A stretch of 64,000 bases of DNA from Murimonas intestini (GCA_003148945.1 QGGY01000013.1:1-64000); one strand, 5' to 3'; numbered from the stretch's first letter, positions 8,887-17,200 are shown. Translations and numbers: made by a program. The notes: generated by a model not told the origin, from the letters alone.

Positions 8887-8917
8887 ATTATACATCTTCA
8901 CTATGACAGATTGTGTC
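8887..8917 (-). promoter_or_regulatory. Candidate promoter/operator of WYL operon
   Basis: On the minus strand a TATAAT (8887-8892) lies about 20 bases before the ribosome site. Just upstream is GACACAATCTGTC (8905-8917), a GACA/TGTC inverted pair in the position expected for a repressor or activator site. The -35 is poor, which fits a regulated promoter. Confidence 0.4.
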
Positions 8918-8967
8918 TTTTTTATTTATTATATGACTTTTTTCTCCAATTTCTATGCACGCCTACA

Positions 8968-9174
8968 TCACGTTCTAAATTTTATGTTAAAATTATCTAT
9001 CCCCACATTTTTAGATAAAAAAAGCCTGTGGAACATATTCGTTCCATAAGCTTTTCTTATATTTCTATTCAGTTTTGCTCCAGCCAGAATCTTAGCGGAT
9101 TTCATATCGCTCTTTGCAGTCTCAATTCGATACAAGGCCAAATCTTTTTTTGTTCCAATGTCATTATGCTGCAT
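8968..9174 (-). pseudogene. HEPN-domain gene, 5' fragment (decayed copy)
   Basis: The first 30 residues (MQHNDIGTKKDLALYRIETA then KSDMKSAKIL) match the intact HEPN protein at 10373-10795 almost exactly. Similarity then stops and the frame runs into unrelated sequence with no HEPN catalytic region. It is a truncated duplicate. Confidence 0.75.
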
Positions 9175-9330
9175 TAAACAATTTTACTCCTTCTTTCTCC
9201 ATATTTGAATAAAATGGATATGCGCTTACCCGCTTTTTAAAATGCTCCTCACTTTTTGCTATGTGCTTAATGCCAATATCTGAATCCCTCGTATAATCAC
9301 CTCTGGCATAAAATTTCTCCCATCATAATA
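9162..9330 (-). pseudogene. MNT nucleotidyltransferase gene, double-deletion relic
   Basis: This stretch is closely similar in DNA to 10782-11140 but lacks two blocks. One break falls at taatgtcaatatc and the other at ctggcata. In the intact copy these strings occur as direct repeats at 10886/10985 and at 11020/11117. The losses therefore look like deletions between short direct repeats, and the GSYARG core is gone. Confidence 0.7.
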
Positions 9331-9391
9331 AAAGGTGCAGTTAAGAGGCCATCTATCATTACTTCACCAAAATAATCAAATTCTTCTGCTG

Positions 9392-9769
9392 TTACTTTTG
9401 GGGTTCTTCCTGCAGGTACTCCTCTATGACCGTCAGAAACTCGCGTGCTCTTTCGTACTGCTCCTTTGCATCTTGCAAAGACACGATGAAAAAATCAGCA
9501 TAATCTGTATTGTTCCTGATCTGGAACGCCTGACTAATATATTTAGAAAACTTCTTGTCAAACTTTCCAGTCTTAGTATATTCTTTCTGAAAATATGCAA
9601 TAACACCTGCATGTTTGGAAAAATCTTGACCCTCTATAGCCAGCAGTGCAAGCACAGCAGTAAACATTGCATAATAGGAGCGCCCGATAGAATCTTTGTA
9701 ACTCCCAGCCCCTAAAAGTATCTTGGAGGAATGAAGCCTTTCTTTCGCCATGTCCAGACGATACTACAT
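9392..9769 (-). pseudogene. HEPN toxin-like gene with TAG at codon 2
   Basis: The frame from 9751 encodes 119 residues of a HEPN domain (DSIGRSYYAMFTAVLALLAI and IRNNTDYADFF). By alignment to the paralogue the natural start is the ATG at 9769, giving Met-stop-YRLDMAKERL. Codon 2 is TAG, probably once GAG or AAG. Translation could resume at the ATG at 9751 and lose only six residues, so the product may survive or may be silenced. HEPN proteins paired with MNT antitoxins act as RNases or are adenylylated partners. Confidence 0.65.
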
Positions 9770-9785
9770 TAATTCTTTTCTATTG

Positions 9786-10126
9786 TCAGGCAACAATATC
9801 AACCCCTTCGTTTAGGATATTTCTATAGTAGGGCAAATCATTCTTATATTTTTCAAATTCATGAAAAGGAATGACTGTTGGAGAAACAATCGTTCCATAC
9901 TCTAACTCAAGGTCAGCTGATACATCCCAGATTTTTTAAGCTTCTCCTGCAGATCAGCTCGGTCTCCCCGTACAATTCCCACAATATCAATATCTGAGTC
10001 CACCTGGTTATCTCCTCTTGCATAGGAGCCATAAAGCACAATCTTTACAATTTTATCTCCATAGATTGCACGATAAGTTTCAGCCATCTGGTGCAGAATG
10101 CTATTCAAGTCACTTCTTGTACACAT
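9786..10126 (-). pseudogene. MNT nucleotidyltransferase antitoxin gene, frameshifted
   Basis: The N-terminal 67 residues carry the MNT motif (IVLYGSYARGDNQVDSDIDI). The frame is then lost at a run of six A (minus strand, 9932-9937). One additional A would restore IWDVSADLELEYGTIVSPTV and run on to a natural end, NEGVDIVA-stop at 9786. The downstream part is otherwise uncorrupted, so the shift is recent or reversible. Without it the gene would encode about 114 residues, as in the intact copy at 10782-11123. Confidence 0.75.
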
Positions 10127-10170
10127 TTCGTTCCCCCCCTCTTCATAATTTCTTTTCAGACTTTATTAAT

Positions 10171-10199
10171 ATAATACCTGAAACACATCCCATTTAACA
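10171..10199 (-). promoter_or_regulatory. Shared promoter module copy 2 (before frameshifted MNT)
   Basis: Minus strand: TGTTAA, 17 bases, TATTAT, with TTTCAG and CTGAAA flanking the -10 as an inverted pair. It is nearly the same as the ywbE promoter at 469-497. Confidence 0.5.
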
Positions 10200-10319
10200 G
10201 CTTTTTTAATCCTGTTTTGATTCAGGACTTTTAAAGCATGATTGCTCTTCTAATATTCTCTTTACGAATATCAATTATCCTTAAAAATCCTTAAAATAAC
10301 ACCTCATTGGTCAGATCAT

Positions 10320-10386
10320 GCTTCTGTACTACCAGAACCCTGACGCCTATTTTAATGCTGCTTCTTACTTTTCTATCCACGTTTTT
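10320..10386 (-). pseudogene. ywbE 5'-end fragment
   Basis: This stretch matches the first ~22 codons of the ywbE gene at 213-407 at about 90 percent of bases, including the region encoding IKIGARVLVVQKQ. The ATG is altered to ACG and nothing follows. It abuts the intact HEPN gene, whose last codons (KRLEKRG-stop) fall inside the copied segment. Confidence 0.75.
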
Positions 10387-10795
10387 CTAATCTTTTCCAC
10401 ACATATCTCTCTACTTGTATAATCAGTTCTTCCGCCGTTCCTATTTGCTCCTCTGTTTCTTCCTTCGTTGCAATGTAGAAGTCATCATAATCGCTAGCAT
10501 GACGTATTTCCTCTGCCTCAGCAATCCTTCTTCCCAGACTTCTGGAGAAAACTTCCGTTTTAACATAATTTTTATTGAAGTTTGCCAATGCATCCTTATG
10601 TCTCTTATATGCATTCCCATCCAATGCATGTATTGCTGAAATTGCATGATAGATTCCATAATAGGCTCTATTATTCGCTCCTCTGAACTCGCCAGCTTCC
10701 AGAAGAATTTTAGCGGATTTCATATCGCTCTTTGCAGTCTCAATTCGATACAATGCCAAATCCTTTTTTGTTCCAATGTCATTATGCTGCATCAA
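10373..10795 (-). CDS. HEPN-domain protein (toxin partner of MNT)
   Basis: This 140-residue all-helical HEPN domain contains ALYRIETAKSDMKSAKILLE, the conserved ANNRAYYGIYHAI helix and EIRHASDYDDFY, which carries the Arg and DY of the active-site region. Its start overlaps the end of the MNT gene by 11-14 bases, the standard coupling of MNT/HEPN toxin-antitoxin pairs. MNT partners adenylylate and neutralise HEPN RNases. The C-terminal residues come from a duplicated ywbE fragment, so the tail may be non-native. It appears to be the only intact HEPN copy of three in the array. Confidence 0.85.
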   Translation of the reverse strand: MMQHNDIGTKKDLALYRIETAKSDMKSAKILLEAGEFRGANNRAYYGIYHAISAIHALDGNAYKRHKDALANFNKNYVKTEVFSRSLGRRIAEAEEIRHASDYDDFYIATKEETEEQIGTAEELIIQVERYVWKRLEKRG

Positions 10796-11123
10796 ACAAT
10801 CTCACTCCTTCTTTCTCCACATTTGAATAAAATGGATAAGCACTTACCCACTTCTTAAAATGCTCCTCACTTTTTGCTATGGGCTTAATGTCAATATCAT
10901 TATCCATATTAAAATCATAAGTCAATTCAGACAGTTCATGCCGAAATCTTTTAATTTCAATGTCCGTCAAATCCAATAAAATCATAATGTCAATATCTGA
11001 ATCCCTCGTATAATCCCCTCTGGCATAGGAGCCATATAGAATAACAGATTTTAAATGCGTTCCATATATTTTTATTAATGCTTCAATATATTGGTTAAGT
11101 AAGGACTGAATTGTAACTGGCAT
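10782..11123 (-). CDS. MNT-type minimal nucleotidyltransferase antitoxin
   Basis: This 113-residue protein has the minimal nucleotidyltransferase signature SVILYGSYARGDYTRDSDID, that is GSxxRG plus the DxD metal pair. It then has a short beta/helix region and a C-terminal Tyr/Phe-rich end (AYPFYSNVEKEGVRLF). Family members bind and modify the adjacent HEPN protein. It is intact, unlike the copies at 9162 and 9786, and its frame overlaps the HEPN start. The only nearby promoter-like site is the third module copy, about 150 bases upstream. Confidence 0.88.
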   Translation of the reverse strand: MPVTIQSLLNQYIEALIKIYGTHLKSVILYGSYARGDYTRDSDIDIMILLDLTDIEIKRFRHELSELTYDFNMDNDIDIKPIAKSEEHFKKWVSAYPFYSNVEKEGVRLFDAA

Positions 11124-11209
11124 AAAATTTCTCCCATCATAGTAATTTGTAGTATTCAGACAATCTAAACACCTTCTCTCTGCACTTCCGGCAGAACTTA
11201 AATACTGGT

Positions 11210-11304
11210 ATATACTGCTGAACTTCTTGTACGCATTTCGTTTTCCCTCTTCATACTTTTATCAGACTTGTTAATATTATACCTATGATACACCCCATTT
11301 AACA
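11210..11304 (-). promoter_or_regulatory. Shared promoter module copy 3 plus MNT start relic
   Basis: Minus strand TGTTAA, 17 bases, TATAAT (11276-11304), followed by a ribosome-site region and ATGCGTACAAGAAGT, the degenerate first codons of an MNT gene like that at 10126. The relic frame stops within about a dozen codons. The module probably now drives the intact MNT/HEPN pair downstream. Confidence 0.5.
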
Positions 11305-11544
11305 GGATTACTTAAAATTCTTTATGCGATTATCAATTCTAAGTTATCCTCTAATATCCTTTAACTAACATCTCAATGGACAGATTAGGCTTCTATAAAG
11401 CATCTCTCTGTTTATTATTAGCCTTAACTAAAATGTTGCTCCTACCAACTTTATATTTATACTACCATAAACCTTTCATATCTTCAATCATTACTCTGGA
11501 ATCAAAATCATATAACATCCTGCTTAATCCAATCATACTATAGG

Positions 11545-11617
11545 GGATTATATTTCCGTATGCACTTGTGCGATACAAGGCCCGAAGCTGCGTTTTGAAA
11601 ATATCTTCTCTTGTCAG
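11545..11617 (-). pseudogene. Enzyme I (ptsI)-like fragment
   Basis: The minus-strand translation contains REDIFKTQLRALYRTSAYGN, which resembles the conserved PTS enzyme I stretch (FKTQLRAxLRASAYGN). Flanking sequence does not continue the family, and stops occur nearby. It is a by-eye match to ~20 residues in an otherwise gene-free area. Confidence 0.35.
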
Positions 11618-11757
11618 TTCCTACTTCCTTGACAGCCTTATCATACAAAAGATTTAATTGCTATTCCCTTAGTCAGCGCTGAAAAAAACGTTCCATACTT
11701 TCCTCCCTCATACTACAGGTCAGATTCAAAAAAATCTTTTATTGTAGTATAGTCATT

Positions 11758-11935
11758 TTATTCTGCCGCGCCTTCTATCCTGACATTTACCGCTTCATCC
11801 GGTACTCCTGATGTTCCATGAAGTACCAATGGAACAGATAATTCCTTTGTCTGCTTTGGGTCTGTATAAGGATTTCCGTCACCGCCGTCCAAATCATCTT
11901 CCTTTCCCCCTACTTTGAAAATAGGCACTACACAG
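11758..11935 (-). pseudogene. Class II ketose-bisphosphate aldolase relic
   Basis: The minus-strand frame reads VGGKEDDLDGG, NPYTDPKQTKEL and VPLVLHGTSGVPDEAV. These are two landmark segments of class II aldolases that normally lie ~45 residues apart, here joined directly, so the intervening catalytic part is deleted. No start and no C-terminus remain. Confidence 0.5.
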
Positions 11936-12020
11936 GCTTACAAAATTGTACATTCCAAACAGCTAAAGGGTTATAAAGAGGGAAAGGATTGGGAAATTCA
12001 TATTCCAGAAAAACCAAAAA

Positions 12021-12050
12021 GTCCTCAGAAGCATCTGCACTCCTGAGGAC
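12021..12050 (-). terminator. Terminator of greA-lysS operon
   Basis: GTCCTCAG and CTGAGGAC form an 8-bp stem with a 14-base loop. On the minus strand it is followed by TTTTTGGTTTTT. It lies ~120 bases beyond the lysS stop. Confidence 0.8.
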
Positions 12051-12168
12051 TCAAATCATACACTATTCCTTTAATTCTCTACAAATTTTTATTTATCTGC
12101 TTTTTACTGGTACAAAATTGGTACAATGGTACATTTTTTACCGCTCAAACACTCATTTTCAAAGCCGC

Positions 12169-14106
12169 TTAATACAGCTTCGCACCTGCCGGAATCCTGT
12201 CATCTACCATCAATAAATTCAGCCCTTCTCTGCCATCTACCTCATGAACTGCTGATATCAGCATTCCGCAGGAATCAATTCCCATCATGGGTCTTGGCGG
12301 CAGGTTTGTGATTGCGATACAGGTCTTGCCAACCAGCTCTTCCGGCTCGTAATACTCATGAATACCGCTTAAAATCACGCGTTCCGCGTCTGTCCCGTCA
12401 TCAAGAACGAACTTCAAAAGCTTCTTGCTCTTAGGTACCGCTTCGCAGGCTTTTACTTTGACAGCCCTGAAATCAGACTTACTGAAGGTTTCAAAATCTA
12501 CCATCTCTTCAAATAACGGCTCGATTTTTACGTTAGAAAAATCAATCTTCTCCGGCGCTTTTTCAGCCTCCGCAGCTACTGATTTTTCCGGTGCGGCAGC
12601 TTTTTTAGAAGCATCCGTTCCTCCAATGCTCTTCATTGTCGGAAAGAGGAGCACATCGCGGATCGCCGGTGAATCTGTAAGCAGCATCACCATCCTGTCG
12701 ATGCCGAATCCGATGCCGCCTGTAGGGGGCATACCGATCATCAGGGCATTTAAGAAGTCTTCATCTATAGAGTTAGCTTCCTCGTCTCCGGCTGCTTTTA
12801 AGGCTTCCTGTGCCTCGAAACGTTCCCTCTGGTCAAGAGGGTCATTCAGCTCGGAATAGGCATTTGCCATCTCCCGGCCTGTAATGAACAGTTCGAAACG
12901 CTCAGTGTAATCAGGATTTTCCGGTTTCTTCTTTGTCAGCGGTGAGATCTCTACCGGATGATCCATAACGAAAGTCGGCTGTACAAGGTGTTCCTCAACA
13001 AACTCTTCAAAGAGCATGCTCAGGATATCTCCCTTCTTATGCCTTGCTTCATATTCTATATGATGCTTGTCAGCGAGGGCTTTTGCCTCCTCATCTGTCT
13101 TTATCTCATTGAAGTCGATGCCTGCATACTTCTTTACAGCATCCACCATCGTGATTCTCTCAAATGGCTTAGACAGATCTATTGTCACGTCTCCGTAAGT
13201 AATTACAGCAGTCCCGCAGACCTTTTCAGCTACGGTGCGGTACAGATTCTCTGTCAGGTCCATCATGCCGTGATAATCTGTAAATGCCTGGTAGAGCTCC
13301 ATCAGGGTGAACTCAGGGTTGTGCCTTGTGTCAGTGCCCTCATTTCTGAATACACGTCCAATCTCATAGACACGCTCCATACCGCCTACTATGAGCCTCT
13401 TCAGATAAAGCTCAAGTGAAATCCTCAGATTAACGTCCTCATCCAATGCATTAAAATGAGTTGTGAACGGCCTTGCAGCAGCGCCGCCTGCATTTGCTAC
13501 CAGCATTGGAGTCTCTACTTCCATAAAGCCCTGTCCGTCCAGGAAATTACGGATTTCCCTGATGATCTGGGAACGCTTTATAAACGTATCCTTAACCTCA
13601 GGATTCATGATAAGATCCACATATCTCTGACGGTAGCGAAGGTCTGTATTCGTCAGGCCATGGAATTTCTCCGGCAGAGTCTGAAGGCTTTTGGAGAGGA
13701 GTGTGACTGCTGATGCATGGATGGAAATCTCGCCTGTCTTTGTTTTAAAGACTTCGCCCGTGATTCCCACAATATCACCAATATCCATTTTTTTGAATGC
13801 TTTATACACTTCTTCACCGACAGAATCCCTTGCCACATATGACTGGATGCTGCCTTTAAGATCCTGCACATTGCAGAAAGAAGCCTTGCCCATAACCCTT
13901 TTGAACATCATACGTCCTGCTATGGTTACGGTCCTGCCTTCCATCTCTTCGAAATTCTCTTTGATACAGGCACTGTGGTCCGTTACATCAAATTTTGTGA
14001 TCTGAAATGGATCCTGTCCATTCGCCTGAAGCTCAGAAAGCTTCTCCCGGCGGATTTTGAGAATCTGATTCAAATCCTGTTCCTGTACATTCTTTTGTTC
14101 TGCCAC
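12169..14106 (-). CDS. lysS: Lysyl-tRNA synthetase with C-terminal tRNA-binding domain
   Basis: This class II LysRS charges tRNA-Lys. An N-terminal OB fold ([20 protein letters not shown]) precedes motif 2 ([20 protein letters not shown]) and motif 3 ([13 protein letters not shown]). After an Ala/Lys-rich linker (~residues 505-535) comes an extra EMAPII/Trbp111-like tRNA-binding domain ([36 protein letters not shown]). At 645 residues it is ~150 longer than ordinary bacterial LysRS because of that appended domain. The start is the GTG at 14106, eight bases after AAGGAG; the outer GTG overlaps the site. It forms an operon with greA, 16 bases upstream. Confidence 0.95.
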   Translation of the reverse strand: MAEQKNVQEQDLNQILKIRREKLSELQANGQDPFQITKFDVTDHSACIKENFEEMEGRTVTIAGRMMFKRVMGKASFCNVQDLKGSIQSYVARDSVGEEVYKAFKKMDIGDIVGITGEVFKTKTGEISIHASAVTLLSKSLQTLPEKFHGLTNTDLRYRQRYVDLIMNPEVKDTFIKRSQIIREIRNFLDGQGFMEVETPMLVANAGGAAARPFTTHFNALDEDVNLRISLELYLKRLIVGGMERVYEIGRVFRNEGTDTRHNPEFTLMELYQAFTDYHGMMDLTENLYRTVAEKVCGTAVITYGDVTIDLSKPFERITMVDAVKKYAGIDFNEIKTDEEAKALADKHHIEYEARHKKGDILSMLFEEFVEEHLVQPTFVMDHPVEISPLTKKKPENPDYTERFELFITGREMANAYSELNDPLDQRERFEAQEALKAAGDEEANSIDEDFLNALMIGMPPTGGIGFGIDRMVMLLTDSPAIRDVLLFPTMKSIGGTDASKKAAAPEKSVAAEAEKAPEKIDFSNVKIEPLFEEMVDFETFSKSDFRAVKVKACEAVPKSKKLLKFVLDDGTDAERVILSGIHEYYEPEELVGKTCIAITNLPPRPMMGIDSCGMLISAVHEVDGREGLNLLMVDDRIPAGAKLY

Positions 14107-14122
14107 CGTCTTCACTCCTTAT

Positions 14123-14605
14123 TTATATCGATCTCTGAATTGCTAAAACTTTATATCTGATTTCTCCTGCCTGGGTCTCAACTGTCACTTCATCCCCGGC
14201 TTTTGCTCCTATCAGCGCTTTCCCTACAGGTGATTCATTTGAAATCTTGCCCTGAAGGCTGTTAGCCTCTGAAGAGCCCACAATGCGGTATTCCAGTTCT
14301 TCGTCATATTCCGCATCCAGCAGCTTTACAGTACATCCCACGCTGATTTTGTCCAGATCTACTTCATCCTCAACAACTACTTCAGCGTTTTTCAATATTT
14401 TTTCAATCTCTTCTATCCTTGCTTCAATATCCCTCTGCTCATCTTTAGCAGCGTCATATTCTGCATTTTCAGATAAATCGCCCTGTTCCCTTGCTTCTTT
14501 AATCTTCTGAGCAACTTCTTTCCTCTGCACTACCTTTAAATCATGAAGTTCATCCTCTAATGCTTTCAAGCCTGCATATGTGAGCAGATTTTTCTTTTCT
14601 TCCAT
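14123..14605 (-). CDS. greA: Transcription elongation factor GreA
   Basis: This 160-residue GreA rescues backtracked RNA polymerase by stimulating transcript cleavage. The N-terminal coiled coil carries the acidic tip region (EQGDLSENAEYDAAKDEQRD). The C-terminal FKBP-like domain has SPVGKALIGAKAGDEVTVET. Length is standard. It lies directly upstream of lysS, a common clostridial pairing. Confidence 0.95.
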   Translation of the reverse strand: MEEKKNLLTYAGLKALEDELHDLKVVQRKEVAQKIKEAREQGDLSENAEYDAAKDEQRDIEARIEEIEKILKNAEVVVEDEVDLDKISVGCTVKLLDAEYDEELEYRIVGSSEANSLQGKISNESPVGKALIGAKAGDEVTVETQAGEIRYKVLAIQRSI

Positions 14606-14742
14606 TTCTTATTCTACACCCTTTCAAGTCTGTTTTTTGGAACGCGGGACGTTCCTTCCACCAATAATCACAGTATTATATCCTATTGGCCCGCGATTGT
14701 CAACCATAATATATGAAATCTTGCTCCTGTATATACCTGGAA

Positions 14743-14871
14743 AAATTACTGTTCACTCCGTGACCAGCAACACGCTCCGTGATGCACACAAAATGCTGCA
14801 TACAGCATTTTGGCGCTGCAAAACTCGGGATTTTCGCACTGCAATCCCCAGGATTCTCTTGCCTTCCTGTT
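14743..14871. repeat. Dispersed REP/MITE-like repeat, copy A
   Basis: It begins TTACTGTTCACTCCGTGACC and continues with an inner hairpin (AAATGCTG/CAGCATTTT) and CTCGGGATTTTCGCAC. It is related over ~100 bases to the better preserved element at 61189-61334. It lacks the right-hand terminal repeat and ends at the dusB stop. Short open frames across it are not genes. Confidence 0.6.
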
Positions 14872-15843
14872 TCACTGCTTCCCTTCAAAATTTCCCTCAA
14901 GGAGCTTTTTCAGGTCATCCATTGTCTCAATCTCATTGACCCGCTGGCGGAGCCTGGCTGAATGGGGATATCCGGCAGTATACCATGCTACATGCTTTCT
15001 CATCTCTCTCATTCCCGTATACTCTCCCTTGCACTCCAGCAGTCTGGCAGCATGGCGCAGTATCATCTCTTTTACTTCTTCTATGTCAGGCCCCGGCAGC
15101 TCATTCCCTGTCTCCAGGTAATAATTGATCTCGCGGAATATCCAGGGATTTCCTCTGGCAGCCCTGCCGATCATGAGGGCGTCACACCCTGTTTCCTTAA
15201 GCATTGCTGCTGCGCTGGGTCCATCTGTCACATCTCCGTTACCAATCACAGGGATCTTTACAGCTTCTTTTACCTGCCTGATAATATCCCAGTCAGCTCT
15301 CCCTGAATAATACTGCTCTCTCGTCCTGCCGTGGACCGCCACTGCCGCGGCTCCGCAGCCCTCAGCTATACGGGCTATCTCCACCGCATTTACGCTCTTG
15401 TCATTGAAACCCTTCCTTATTTTAATTGTCACAGGCTTTTTTACTGCCTTCACTACGCTTGTGATCAGTTCTTCTGTTAAACGGGGATTTTTCATCAGCG
15501 CTGAACCTTCTCCATTATTAACCACCTTAGGTACAGGGCAGCCCATATTGATATCCAGGATATCAAAGGGTCTCTCCTCTATCCGGCGGGCCACTTCCCC
15601 CATAAGCTCCGGCTCTGACCCAAACAGCTGCAGAGAGACGGGATTTTCTCCTTTCTCGATTTCCATAAGATCCTCTGTATTCTTATTATGGAAGGAAATG
15701 GCTTTTGCACTAACCATTTCCATGCATACGAGACCTGCTCCCATTTCCTTACAGAGCAAACGAAATGGCAGGTCGGTTACTCCTGCCATGGGCGCTAATA
15801 CTAACTGGTTTTGTATAACAGTATTTCCTATCTTAATCTTCAT
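14872..15843 (-). CDS. dusB: tRNA-dihydrouridine synthase DusB
   Basis: This FMN enzyme of 323 residues reduces specific uridines in the tRNA D-loop. TIM-barrel landmarks are VLAPMAGVTDLPFRLLCKEM at the N-terminus, DINMGCPVPKVV (with the catalytic Cys), KIRKGF, VHGRTREQYYSG and IGNGDV, then GRAARGNPWIF. The ATG at 15843 follows GGGAGAGGAAT; the longer frame is upstream-gene sequence. Its start overlaps the preceding 111-residue gene by 11 bases, so they are co-translated. Confidence 0.95.
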   Translation of the reverse strand: MKIKIGNTVIQNQLVLAPMAGVTDLPFRLLCKEMGAGLVCMEMVSAKAISFHNKNTEDLMEIEKGENPVSLQLFGSEPELMGEVARRIEERPFDILDINMGCPVPKVVNNGEGSALMKNPRLTEELITSVVKAVKKPVTIKIRKGFNDKSVNAVEIARIAEGCGAAAVAVHGRTREQYYSGRADWDIIRQVKEAVKIPVIGNGDVTDGPSAAAMLKETGCDALMIGRAARGNPWIFREINYYLETGNELPGPDIEEVKEMILRHAARLLECKGEYTGMREMRKHVAWYTAGYPHSARLRQRVNEIETMDDLKKLLEGNFEGKQ

Positions 15844-16168
15844 ATTCCTCTCCCAGGAAAAATACTTTATAATACATTTCAATAGCTTCCAAAAGCTCTC
15901 TTTTTGTATTCTGAAGTTCTTTTATCTTGAGGACACTCCCAATCTCATCATAAGAGAAATCTCCCTCTGACGCCTCTGTACGGAACTGCAGGTTGCCATC
16001 CTCATCAAATTCCAGCACAAGTATCCCGCCAACATCCTGAGTATACAGGACACACATGATTTTCAGCTCGTCTTTTACACTGTCAGGCAGCGCATTAAAA
16101 TTCTCGTCCAGGTAAAATTTTTCTTCATATGCGCTTGCCGCACATAAAACCACATTATCTGAGTACAT
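15833..16168 (-). CDS. DUF6145-like conserved hypothetical protein
   Basis: This 111-residue acidic soluble protein has MYSDNVVLCAASAYEEKFYL at the N-terminus and a beta-rich middle (GGILVLEFDEDGNLQFRTEA). It resembles a Lachnospiraceae family I associate with DUF6145; no function is known. AAGGAG precedes the ATG. It sits between birA and dusB and overlaps dusB, suggesting a conserved housekeeping operon. Confidence 0.7.
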   Translation of the reverse strand: MYSDNVVLCAASAYEEKFYLDENFNALPDSVKDELKIMCVLYTQDVGGILVLEFDEDGNLQFRTEASEGDFSYDEIGSVLKIKELQNTKRELLEAIEMYYKVFFLGEEYED

Positions 16169-16207
16169 GCTTCCTAACTCCTTTTTTCTGATTCTTATTG
16201 CTGTCTT

Positions 16208-17188
16208 TTATACATATCCGTAAATACCGCGCACAGATACTTCTCCTGCGTAAACCTCTTTGATGCTGCCGTCTTCAGTCTCGATCAGCAGCTCTCCTTC
16301 TTTATTTATCCCCCTGGCAGTCCCCCGGTATTCATTCCCCGGCTCCATGACGCATACTTCACGCTCCCTGTTAACCAGCAGGCTGTTGTATTCTTCCATA
16401 AGCCCTGTCATATCCTGTGTTTCCATAAATATGTCATAGCACTTTTCAAATTCTTCCAGGCAGTACTGGATAAGCTGGGCCCTGGATACACGTTTTCCCA
16501 GCTCTGCCAGCAATGAGGTAGCCATATCCGACAGCTCCTCCGGGAATTCTTCTATATTAACATTGATCCCTGTGCCAATAACAAGATAATGGATTTCATT
16601 CATCTCCGCCCCCATCTCAGTGAGGATGCCGCACAGCTTCTTACCGTTTATCACAATATCATTGGGCCATTTGATCTGAACATCCAGTCCCGCCGCCCGC
16701 TTACATGCCCTGGCCACTGCAAGCCCCATGACAAGTGTTATCATGGACGCCTTCTCAGGCCTCATACACGGTCTCAGCAGAAGGGTCATTGCTACCATCT
16801 TCCCTTTTGGCGAAGACCACACTCTGCCCCGGCGGCCTTTTCCGCTCTCCTGCTCATCTGCAACCACTAAAAGCCCGTGCCCGGCCCCTTCATCTGCCAT
16901 TTTCTTGGCATACTCATTCGTCGAATCTATTGTCTCGAAATATTTTACAGTCCTGCCGGCCCACTTCGTATTCAGCCTGCTGCTGATCTCACTTGCAGAG
17001 ACAACATCTGGAAATCCTGTAATATGATATCCTTTATTAGGGACAGCTTCTATTGAATATCCCTCACTTTTGAGCTGATTGATCACCTTCCAGATTGCTG
17101 TCCTGGATACGCCGAATTCCTCACACAGCTCCTGTCCGGATACATAGCCGTCCGCACTTCTTAAGGCACTCAATACCTTTCCCTTCAC
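16208..17188 (-). CDS. birA: Bifunctional biotin ligase / biotin operon repressor
   Basis: This 326-residue enzyme makes biotinyl-AMP and attaches biotin to carboxylases. The N-terminal winged helix (VSGQELCEEFGVSRTAIWKV) marks it as the DNA-binding group II type. The ligase core shows QESGKGRRGRVWSSPKG (biotin-binding loop), QIKWPNDIVINGKK and GTGINVN, and an SH3-like C-terminal domain follows. The start is GTG, ten bases after AAGGAGG. It follows argF and a small membrane gene in one minus-strand run. Confidence 0.95.
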   Translation of the reverse strand: MKGKVLSALRSADGYVSGQELCEEFGVSRTAIWKVINQLKSEGYSIEAVPNKGYHITGFPDVVSASEISSRLNTKWAGRTVKYFETIDSTNEYAKKMADEGAGHGLLVVADEQESGKGRRGRVWSSPKGKMVAMTLLLRPCMRPEKASMITLVMGLAVARACKRAAGLDVQIKWPNDIVINGKKLCGILTEMGAEMNEIHYLVIGTGINVNIEEFPEELSDMATSLLAELGKRVSRAQLIQYCLEEFEKCYDIFMETQDMTGLMEEYNSLLVNREREVCVMEPGNEYRGTARGINKEGELLIETEDGSIKEVYAGEVSVRGIYGYV

Positions 17189-17200
17189 GGTCTAACCTCC

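Larger units (their letters stand above)
11305..12020. other. Gene-poor stretch with relics
   Basis: Apart from the ptsI-like and aldolase-like fragments I find no intact gene, RNA gene or repeat array here. It is AT-rich and looks like decaying insertion debris between the toxin-antitoxin array and the core genome. Confidence 0.5.
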
